Shown here: in pieces, positions 1 through 5,861 of the stretch
Layout: each line of letters begins with the position of its first letter
How positions within the stretch are numbered: the first letter of the stretch is position 1
Source of the DNA: Actinomycetota bacterium
Lineage (GTDB): Bacteria > Actinomycetota > CADDZG01 > JAHWKV01
Direction: 5' to 3'
Length of the DNA: 7,651 nt
Assembly: GCA_019347725.1 (NCBI GenBank)
Contig: JAHWKV010000039.1
Span: 1 to 7,651, forward strand
Notes under the pieces: model-generated
What the model saw: only the letters and a program-made list of their open reading frames with translations
What the model was told of the DNA's origin: nothing
Database searches by the model: none
Translations under genes and position numbers: made by a program

Positions 1-1263
1 CTGTGGAAGCGCAATGGTCCCCACCGCGGCTGCGCAGCTGCCGGCGCATCGCTGGTAATCAACATCAACGCCTCCCCCTACCACGCAGGCAAAGGGCGTC
101 AGCGACTGGACATGCTGTCACAGCGGGCCCGCGAAAACGGCCTGGCGATTGCGTACGTCAACTGCGTAGGCGGGGCCGACGAAGTGGTGTTCGACGGCCA
201 GTCCTGCATCGTTAATGCCGACGGGACGCTGGCCGCCAGGGCTCCGCAATTCGCCGAGAGTCTGCTGACCTTCGACTACGACCCTGAGAGCGCTCCCGGC
301 GGGGAAGAGATGACCGACCTGTCCCGGTTCGAACCCGAAACCGTAGCGGTCGTCAACCTGGCGCAGGCCGAGCACCTGGCGCGCGCCCCTTTGGAGGTGC
401 TCGTTGCCCAAGCGATGCCGCCGGAAGAAGAGGTATACACCGCCCTGGTTACCGGAGTGCGGGATTACTTACACAAGAACTCCTTCCGCCAGGCGATCGT
501 GGGCCTGTCCGGCGGCATCGACTCAGCGCTGACCGCCGCCGTCGCCGTGGATGCCCTGGGGCCGCAAAACGTGCTGGGTATTTCCAACCCCAGCGAGTTC
601 ACCTCCTTGCAGAGCGTGCAGACCACCAAGCAGCTGGCTCACAATCTAGGCATAGAGTTGGTGACCATGCCTATAGGTCCTGCGTTGGAGGCCATGCGCA
701 AATCTCTCGCAGTCGAGTTCCCACAAGATCATCCCGGCGTGGCGGACCAGAACCTGCAGTCGAGAATTCGCGGAACCCTGTGGATGGCCGTATCCAATAT
801 GACCGGCCGTATCGTTCTGTCCACGGGCAACAAGTCCGAGATGGCAGTTGGTTACGCCACTTTGTACGGCGACATGGTGGGCGGATTCGCCGCGCTCAAG
901 GACGTCCCCAAGACCCTGGTGTACAAGCTGGCGACGTGGCGAAATCGCGACGCAAAGCTGATACCCGGTGAGATAATTCAACGGCCCCCAACCGCCGAGC
1001 TTGCGCCCGACCAGCTCGACACAGACAAGCTGCCGGCCTACGAAGTCCTGGATCCTATTCTCGAAGGACTCATCGAAGAGCAGCTATCGATCGCAGAGCT
1101 CGTCGAGCAGGGCTTCAATCGAGAGTTGGTGGCGTCCATCGCCTCCATGGTGGATCGAGCCGAGTACAAGCGCCGCCAGGCCCCGCCGGGCGTCAAGATC
1201 ACCAACCGTGCCTTCGGTCGGGATCGGCGGCTGCCGATAACCAATCGCTACAGGAGGCGTTAA
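1..1263 (+). CDS. nadE: Glutamine-dependent NAD+ synthase, 3' part (5' end outside window)
   Basis: The protein makes NAD+ from deamido-NAD+, ATP and glutamine in the cytosol. The reading frame is open from base 1, so the ATG at 112 is internal and not the start. The first ~90 residues are the end of the CN-hydrolase (nitrilase-type) glutaminase domain, including NINASPYH at about 61-84 and YVNCVGG. Its catalytic Cys, expected in a CED motif just before the visible LW, lies outside the window. The second domain is an ATP-pyrophosphatase synthetase with the P-loop SGGIDSA at 508-528. Further family motifs are STGNKSEMAVGY, LYGDMVGGFA, KDVPKTLVY, RRQAPPGVK and the ending FGRDRRLPITNR. About 420 residues are present, so roughly 130-170 are missing compared with the usual 550-590. 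The segment NPSEFTS differs from the MPSRYSS-like form I recall for many homologues. A hairpin follows the TAA directly. The family call is firm. Confidence 0.96.
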   Translation: MWKRNGPHRGCAAAGASLVININASPYHAGKGRQRLDMLSQRARENGLAIAYVNCVGGADEVVFDGQSCIVNADGTLAARAPQFAESLLTFDYDPESAPGGEEMTDLSRFEPETVAVVNLAQAEHLARAPLEVLVAQAMPPEEEVYTALVTGVRDYLHKNSFRQAIVGLSGGIDSALTAAVAVDALGPQNVLGISNPSEFTSLQSVQTTKQLAHNLGIELVTMPIGPALEAMRKSLAVEFPQDHPGVADQNLQSRIRGTLWMAVSNMTGRIVLSTGNKSEMAVGYATLYGDMVGGFAALKDVPKTLVYKLATWRNRDAKLIPGEIIQRPPTAELAPDQLDTDKLPAYEVLDPILEGLIEEQLSIAELVEQGFNRELVASIASMVDRAEYKRRQAPPGVKITNRAFGRDRRLPITNRYRRR

Positions 1264-1305
1264 TACGAAGGGAGGGCCCCGAATGTACCGGGCCCTCCCT
1301 TCGTA
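1264..1305. terminator. Bidirectional hairpin terminator between nadE and the lipoprotein gene
   Basis: A perfect 16-bp inverted repeat (1264-1279 with 1290-1305) encloses a 10-nt loop and starts one base after the nadE stop codon. The stem is GC-rich in its inner half. No T run follows on either strand, as is common for terminators in high-GC actinobacteria. It lies between two convergent genes and could serve both. Confidence 0.85.
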
Positions 1306-1320
1306 CCGGAAGCAATTCGC

Positions 1321-2286
1321 TCAGCCGACGGTGAATTCCGCAAACATGCCTTGCGTGAAGTGCGGCGTCGGGCCTTCCTGCTCCTCGCCGTCCGGGCTTT
1401 CCTCGGCCTCTGGGCTTTCCTCGGCCTCTGGGCTTTCCTCTGCCTCTGGGCTTTCCTCTGCCTCTGGACCACCCGGTCCCTCAAGGTCCTCCAGCGAGGT
1501 CGCACCCACAGGGATGAAGCATACGAAGGCGTACCTGCCTTCCTCGAGGTCGACCACCGCCGAGGCCTGGCCTCCGGGTTCGGCAAACGCCACACCCTTG
1601 AACTCCGCCAGCTCCTGGCCTTCTTCCTCGGGAAGATCCAGCAGCTCTTCGACGCTCAGGTCGGTCTCGTCGTCGATGCGGAATATGACAGCCTCGTGCA
1701 AGTCTTCACCCTGGTTGTCCAGCCGTATACCGACCTGCCCGGGTGATATGTTCTCGGGCACGTCCTCGAACGCATAGTTGACGGCCACGATTTCCTGGGT
1801 GGAGTCGAGCTCGCAGTTGTTAAAAACGTATTCGTCGATGGCGCTGTCCGCCTCGAAAATCTCCGGCGTGAACACCGCCTCCATATCACCCTCTTCAAGC
1901 GAGGTCCGCACACCTTCCACCACGGTATCCACGTCGGAGGAGATCGTCTCTGGGGCGTTTTCCTCGAGATCCTGTAGCAGCGGCTCCAGCCGACCGCTGA
2001 ACTCCTCCAACGAGTCGGCGGTGGGGTTGCCCTCTTCGTCGAGCTCGGGGCCTGCCTGGAACATCGCCTCGCCCTCGATCGCCCCGTTGCAGAACGAGGC
2101 CAGATCGATTTCACCGGAGGAAGTATCGGCGCCCGTGTCGGCGCCTCCGGTTTCGGACTCGTCGGTGTCGTCGCCTGTACAAGATGCACCGACCAGCATC
2201 AACACAACCGCTACTGCCAGTACTTTCCACATCGACACCGCGCCGTGCGCTGGCCCGTACAAACGCGACGAGAAACCTTTTGCCAT
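1321..2286 (-). CDS. Lipoprotein with C-terminal cupredoxin-like (type-1 copper) domain and acidic repeat
   Basis: A 321-residue predicted exported lipoprotein. I chose ATG at 2286 because GGAGG lies 7 nt upstream; the longer frame to 2364 has no such site. A basic N-terminus and a hydrophobic stretch (about 20-33) lead to Cys36, the likely lipidated residue. An acidic Asp/Thr/Gly/Glu linker follows (37-58). Residues 60-160 form an acidic, apparently helical domain with Cys66 and Cys158, a possible disulfide. Residues 165-321 look like a cupredoxin: His197 (LHEAV), Cys256 (FVCFIP), His309 and Met314 (PHFTQGM) fit the His-Cys-His-Met ligand set of type-1 copper proteins. Between Cys256 and His309 sits a long acidic insert with four PEAEES units (274-297). 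The role is unknown: electron transfer, copper binding or a purely structural domain are all possible. The gene stands alone, divergent from the ArsR operon and convergent with nadE. Confidence 0.85.
   Translation of the reverse strand: MAKGFSSRLYGPAHGAVSMWKVLAVAVVLMLVGASCTGDDTDESETGGADTGADTSSGEIDLASFCNGAIEGEAMFQAGPELDEEGNPTADSLEEFSGRLEPLLQDLEENAPETISSDVDTVVEGVRTSLEEGDMEAVFTPEIFEADSAIDEYVFNNCELDSTQEIVAVNYAFEDVPENISPGQVGIRLDNQGEDLHEAVIFRIDDETDLSVEELLDLPEEEGQELAEFKGVAFAEPGGQASAVVDLEEGRYAFVCFIPVGATSLEDLEGPGGPEAEESPEAEESPEAEESPEAEESPDGEEQEGPTPHFTQGMFAEFTVG
1394..1465. repeat. Tandem 18-bp repeat, four units, coding for PEAEES
   Basis: Four adjacent 18-bp units lie at 1394-1411, 1412-1429, 1430-1447 and 1448-1465. 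Units 1 and 2 are identical and units 3 and 4 are identical; the pairs differ at one base (G versus T on the plus strand), which is synonymous for Ala on the coding (minus) strand. The unit is a multiple of three, so copy-number changes keep the reading frame. Confidence 0.97.
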
Positions 2287-2410
2287 GACTCCCCCTCCGC
2301 TAATTGGTCCGCAACGATAACCTTTGCTGCCAAATTGCCGCTTACCCCCCACGGCAGGTTTCAAACGCGGCAGAATCTGGGCTTCTTCTTGGAGTTCTAA
2401 GAGAGCGTAA

Positions 2411-2426
2411 TCAAGTATTCACTTGA
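2411..2426. promoter_or_regulatory. Probable ArsR-family operator
   Basis: TCAAGT-ATTC-ACTTGA is a perfect 6-bp inverted repeat with a 4-bp spacer. It lies 30 bp before the start codon of an ArsR-type regulator and overlaps the proposed -35 element, the usual arrangement for autorepression. A further TTGA-type half-site follows at about 2431-2434. The binding protein is inferred from position only. Confidence 0.6.
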
Positions 2427-2456
2427 CTAGTTGAAACTAACACCTAAGATGGATGC
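2423..2456 (+). promoter_or_regulatory. Probable leaderless promoter of the arsR-rhodanese operon
   Basis: TTGACT (2423-2428, 5 of 6 to TTGACA) and TAAGAT (2445-2450, fitting TAnnnT) are 16 bp apart. The -10 ends 6 bp before the ATG at 2457, so transcription would begin at or very near the start codon. No Shine-Dalgarno sequence precedes that ATG, which supports a leaderless mRNA, common in Actinomycetota. Confidence 0.6.
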
Positions 2457-3116
2457 ATGACATCCAAAGCGAAGGCAGCGCTGTACGACCAGTTCGCCCT
2501 TGTCGGGAAGGCATTCTCGAACGGACGGCGCGCCGAGCTCGTCGATGTGCTCGCTCAGGGCGAACGGTCGGTGGAGGGACTGGCCGAGCAGATAAGCCAA
2601 TCGTTTGCGAACACCTCACAGCATCTACAGGTGCTGGCCCGGTCCGGTCTGGTGACGTCGCGCCGCGACGGGAACCGGGTCCTGTACCGGCTGGCCGGGG
2701 AACCGGTCGAGGCGCTGTGGGAGACGCTGCGGGGGGCGGCGGAGAGTGTCGCCGGCGTGCACCGCGCGGCGGAGGACTACCTGGGCAATCGCGGGGAGCT
2801 GGAACTGGTGAGTCGAGACGAACTGGCCCGCCGCCTGGACGAGGGCGTGCTGGTTTGGGACGTCCGTCCGGTCGCCGAGTTCGAGGCCGGGCACGTGCCC
2901 GGCGCGGTTTCCGTGCCTCCCGGGGAAGTGCAGCGCCGGCTCGACGAGGTTCCCGACGGGGTCGAGATCGTGGCCTACTGCCGCGGCCGGTTCTGCGTGT
3001 TTGCCGACGAGGCGGTTCGGGCCCTGGCCGGCCGGAACCGGCCGGCACGGCGGCTGGAGGATGGCTTTCCCGAGTGGCGCAGGGCCGGGCTCCCGGTCGC
3101 CGCCAGTTCCGGCTGA
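2457..3116 (+). CDS. ArsR/SmtB-type regulator fused to a rhodanese domain
   Basis: A 219-residue predicted DNA-binding repressor. Residues 10-100 are an ArsR winged helix: the recognition helix is around NTSQHLQVLARSGLV (52-66) and the wing is RDGNRVLYRL (70-79). Residues 115-215 are a rhodanese domain: WDVRP (134-138), EFEAGHVPGA (141-150) and the active-site loop CRGRFC with Cys175 and Cys180. These are the only two cysteines; the ArsR half has none and shows no metal-binding Cys motif. Rhodaneses carry sulfane sulfur as a Cys persulfide, so I infer a sensor of reactive sulfur species resembling BigR/SqrR in logic but with the thiols in the fused domain. The start at 2457 fits the leaderless promoter; an overlapping ATG at 2453 is in a wrong frame. 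The stop codon overlaps the ribosome binding site of the next gene, so the two are cotranscribed. The ligand is not shown by sequence. Confidence 0.92.
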   Translation: MTSKAKAALYDQFALVGKAFSNGRRAELVDVLAQGERSVEGLAEQISQSFANTSQHLQVLARSGLVTSRRDGNRVLYRLAGEPVEALWETLRGAAESVAGVHRAAEDYLGNRGELELVSRDELARRLDEGVLVWDVRPVAEFEAGHVPGAVSVPPGEVQRRLDEVPDGVEIVAYCRGRFCVFADEAVRALAGRNRPARRLEDGFPEWRRAGLPVAASSG

Positions 3117-3126
3117 AGGAGCAACG

Positions 3127-4515
3127 ATGCCCAACGGCTTCATGAAGATGCCGCAGTCGATGGGCGATGACCTGCCGATCCTGGCGGTGACCGACGAAGG
3201 TCTCGGCAACACCTCCTGGATGCTCGGCCTCGGCGACGACGTGGTCGTCGTCGACCCCGAACGCGATCCAAGCCCGTACCAGCTGGCTGCGGAACAGCTG
3301 GGCGGACGCATCGTCCTCGCCGCCGAGACCCACCTGCACGCCGATTTCATAACCGGCAGCCGTGAGCTGGCCGCCGCCGGCGCGGCGGTCGCCGCGTCCG
3401 CAGAGGGCGAGATCACATGGCCGCACCGGACGCTGTCCGACGGCGATGAGATCGACTTCGGGCGGTGGAAGCTGCAGGTGCTGGCCACGCCGGGACACAC
3501 TCCCGAACACATTGCGTTTCTCTTTCTCGACGGCGGGCGGCCGCGCGCGGTGTTCACCGGCGGATCGCTCATGGTCGGAGCCGTAGCCAGGACCGACCTG
3601 ATCGACCCCGACGACACCGAAGCGTTGACGAGGGCGCTGTGGCACTCGATCAATCACCATCTGCTGACCCTGCCCGACGACGTGGCCGTGCTGCCCACGC
3701 ATGGCGCCGGGTCGTTCTGCGCTGCTGCCGGTGGAAGGCGCCGGTGGACGACGATAGGCCATGAGCGCTCGTCGAACCCGTTGCTCGGCGTCGACGACGA
3801 AGATGACTTCGTCCGGCAAGTCATTGCGGGGTTCGGAAGTTACCCGCCCTACTTCAGCCGGCTGAGGGAGGTGAACCGCCTGGGCCCGCACGTCTACCTC
3901 AACCTTCCCGGTCTCGCCGCCCTAGACGCCGGGCGGGCGAATGAGCTGCTGGCCGGGGGCGCCACGGTGGTCGACGTCCGCCCTGTCCGGGACTACGCGG
4001 CCGAACACGTGCCCGGTTCGCTGGCGAACACACTGCGTCCTCAGTTCGCCTCCTGGTTGGGCTGGCTGGTCGAAGACCCCTCGAGACCGCTGGTGTTCGT
4101 GACCGACCACCACACCGACCGTCGAGAGCTGGTGCGCCAGTGCCTGAACATCGGCTACGAACACCTGGCCGGTGAGATTACCGTCGACGCCTGGGTCGCC
4201 GCCGGCATGCCGACCGGGTCGTCACCGCTGTTGCGGGCCGGTGAGCTCGAGGGGCATCAGGTCCTCGACATCCGTCAGACGACCGAGTTCGAAGCCGGGC
4301 ACGTGCCCGACGCCACCCACATCGAGCTCGGCGCGCTTCCCCAACGACCAGCCGGCATCAGCGACGGACCCGTGGTCGCGATGTGCGGGCACGGCGAGCG
4401 GGCCGCCACCGCGGCCAGCGTCCTGGAGAACACCGGGCGCCCGGGCGTGGCGATCTTCCACGGCGGGCCGGCCGACTGGGCGACGACGACAAACCGGCCA
4501 CTGGAGCACTCATAA
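3127..4515 (+). CDS. MBL-fold sulfur-handling protein with two rhodanese domains (CstB/Blh-like architecture)
   Basis: A 462-residue predicted cytosolic protein with AAGGAG 5 nt before its ATG. Residues 10-220 are a metallo-beta-lactamase fold: THLHADF (68-74) gives His69, His71 and Asp73; TPGHTPE gives His124; PTHG gives His192. The fold resembles ETHE1-type persulfide dioxygenases, but the usual Asp after FTG is Gly146 and the final His of HxHxDH is Phe74. Residues 265-360 form a first rhodanese domain that has lost its Cys (TDHHTD around 326-331). Residues 370-460 form a second one with a plausible active loop MCGHGER and Cys420. The order MBL, inactive rhodanese, active rhodanese matches what I know of CstB of Staphylococcus aureus. 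Proposed role: oxidation or transfer of persulfide sulfur, inferred from the family and from the regulator upstream. Whether it binds iron with the altered ligands is open. Confidence 0.9.
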   Translation: MPNGFMKMPQSMGDDLPILAVTDEGLGNTSWMLGLGDDVVVVDPERDPSPYQLAAEQLGGRIVLAAETHLHADFITGSRELAAAGAAVAASAEGEITWPHRTLSDGDEIDFGRWKLQVLATPGHTPEHIAFLFLDGGRPRAVFTGGSLMVGAVARTDLIDPDDTEALTRALWHSINHHLLTLPDDVAVLPTHGAGSFCAAAGGRRRWTTIGHERSSNPLLGVDDEDDFVRQVIAGFGSYPPYFSRLREVNRLGPHVYLNLPGLAALDAGRANELLAGGATVVDVRPVRDYAAEHVPGSLANTLRPQFASWLGWLVEDPSRPLVFVTDHHTDRRELVRQCLNIGYEHLAGEITVDAWVAAGMPTGSSPLLRAGELEGHQVLDIRQTTEFEAGHVPDATHIELGALPQRPAGISDGPVVAMCGHGERAATAASVLENTGRPGVAIFHGGPADWATTTNRPLEHS

Positions 4516-5810
4516 CCGACCCCGTCCCTCCGCCGCCGGCCGTCACAGCCGCCCGGCCCATCCGCCTCGGCCTGCGTGAGAACCTTCCCCAGTTCGGACT
4601 GCTGGTCCTGGTCAACGCGCTCGTTGGTGCAACCGTCGGCCAGGAGCGCACCGTGCTCCCACTGCTCGCGGAGGATGTCTTCGGCCTCTCCGCCTACTCG
4701 GCGATGCTCAGTTTCATCGCCGTCTTCGGCGTGTCGAAGGCGATCACCAACCTGTTCGCCGGCGCGCTTGGCGACAAGTACGGACGCAAACCCGTGCTGA
4801 TCGCCGGCTGGCTCGTCGCCATCCCCGTACCCCTGCTGCTCATCTGGGCACCGACGTGGGGATGGGTACTGATCGCCAACGCCCTACTCGGCATCAACCA
4901 GGGCCTCACCTGGTCGCTCACCGTCATCATGAAGATCGACCTCGTCGGCCCCAAGCGCCGTGGCCTGGCCATGGGCCTCAACGAAGGCGCCGGCTACGGC
5001 GCCGTCGCTGCAGCCGCCTGGGCCACCGGTTGGATCGCCTCGGAGTACGGACTGCGGCCCGAACCCTTCTATCTAGGTGTCGGCCTGGTCCTTATCGGCC
5101 TCGGCCTGTCGACCCTCTTCGTCCGCGAGACTTCCCATCACGTCGCCCACGAGGCCACCGGCCACGTCCAGCGCGACGGGCACCCCGATGGTGAGCTCAC
5201 GCCCCGGCAAGTGTTCGCAGTGACCACCTGGCGGAACTCCTCGCTTTCGGCGGCCAGCCAGGCCGGCCTGGTCAACAACCTCAACGAGGGGATGGCCTGG
5301 GGACTCTTTCCGCTGTTCTTCGCCGCCGGTGGCGTGTCCGTGGGAAAGATCGGCGGGCTCATTGCCATCGCCCCCGCCGTGTGGGGCACCGGCCAGCTCT
5401 TCACCGGCGCGCTCTCCGACAAGGTCGGCCGCAAGTGGCTCATCGCCGGCGGACAGTTCACCGAAGCGGCCGGCCTTACCATCATCGCCCTGGGCAGCGG
5501 CTTTGGGGTCTGGGCCCTGGGCAGTGCGGCCTTCGGGGCCGGCACCGCCATGGCGTATCCGACGCTGATCGCCGCCATCGGGGACGTCGCCCACCCCACC
5601 TGGCGAGCCAGCGCCGTGGGCGTCTACCGCCTCTGGCGTGACCTGGGCTTTGCAGTCGGCGCCGTGCTTGCCGGTGTCCTCGCCGACGTGGTCAGCGTTG
5701 AATTCGCCATCATGGTAGTTGCCGGCATCACTGCCGTCAGCGGCCTCGACGTCACCGCTCGCATGCGCGAGACACTCCATCGCCCACCCCTGCCCGTCGT
5801 ACCCGAGTGA
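4512..5810 (+). CDS. MFS transporter, probably a sulfur-stress efflux or uptake carrier (substrate unknown)
   Basis: A roughly 432-residue major facilitator protein with about 12 hydrophobic segments. Motif A appears twice, as expected from the internal duplication: GALGDKYGRKP (84-94) after segment 2 and GALSDKVGRKW (299-309) after segment 8. The central cytosolic loop holds five histidines (209, 210, 213, 218, 224). The frame is certain but the start is not. No ATG or plausible GTG lies near the first membrane segment; the ATG at 4704 would cut it off. The best-placed codon is ATA at 4512, 5 nt after GGAG and overlapping the previous stop as ATAA. A GTG at 4383 would add 43 residues that read as a frame shadow of the rhodanese; CTG at 4476 is another option. 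The gene is the last in the operon and ends before a hairpin. The substrate is unknown; related sulfur operons often carry a TauE/SafE permease instead. Confidence 0.85.
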   Translation: MTDPVPPPPAVTAARPIRLGLRENLPQFGLLVLVNALVGATVGQERTVLPLLAEDVFGLSAYSAMLSFIAVFGVSKAITNLFAGALGDKYGRKPVLIAGWLVAIPVPLLLIWAPTWGWVLIANALLGINQGLTWSLTVIMKIDLVGPKRRGLAMGLNEGAGYGAVAAAAWATGWIASEYGLRPEPFYLGVGLVLIGLGLSTLFVRETSHHVAHEATGHVQRDGHPDGELTPRQVFAVTTWRNSSLSAASQAGLVNNLNEGMAWGLFPLFFAAGGVSVGKIGGLIAIAPAVWGTGQLFTGALSDKVGRKWLIAGGQFTEAAGLTIIALGSGFGVWALGSAAFGAGTAMAYPTLIAAIGDVAHPTWRASAVGVYRLWRDLGFAVGAVLAGVLADVVSVEFAIMVVAGITAVSGLDVTARMRETLHRPPLPVVPE

Positions 5811-5815
5811 CCGCG

Positions 5816-5845
5816 CCGGAACCCCGGCCAACGCCGGGGTTCCGG
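5816..5845. terminator. Hairpin terminator between the MFS gene and glnA
   Basis: A perfect 13-bp GC-rich stem (5816-5828 with 5833-5845) encloses a 4-nt loop CAAC. It begins 5 nt after the MFS stop and lies 16 bp beyond the glnA stop on the other strand. No T run follows on either strand. It likely ends both convergent transcripts. Confidence 0.85.
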
Positions 5846-5861
5846 TAAATGCTCACCTTTA

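Larger units (their letters stand above)
2287..2456. other. Divergent intergenic region between the lipoprotein and arsR-like genes
   Basis: About 170 bp separate two divergent genes. The left end holds the GGAGG ribosome binding site of the lipoprotein gene (minus strand). The right end holds the operator and promoter of the ArsR operon, listed separately. I found no convincing -10/-35 pair for the lipoprotein gene. Confidence 0.7.

Noticed and set aside
1394..1465. Tandem repeats as a CRISPR array
   Set aside because: The units are directly adjacent without spacers and code for an in-frame peptide repeat.
2287..2364. An upstream start at 2364 for the lipoprotein
   Set aside because: It would put 26 extra residues before the signal peptide and lacks a ribosome binding site; 2286 has GGAGG at good spacing.
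2453..3145. An alternative 230-residue ORF from the ATG at 2453
   Set aside because: It is in a different frame from the ArsR-rhodanese protein and gives an Arg/Gly-rich sequence without domains.
2437..3891. A 484-codon minus-strand ORF opposite the ArsR and MBL genes
   Set aside because: It is a GC-driven shadow with Arg/Pro-rich low-complexity protein and no domain, while both plus-strand genes have clear families.
4383..4511. GTG at 4383 as the MFS start
   Set aside because: It would overlap the rhodanese gene by more than 130 bp and add an Arg-rich tail that looks like a frame shadow. It is kept only as an alternative.
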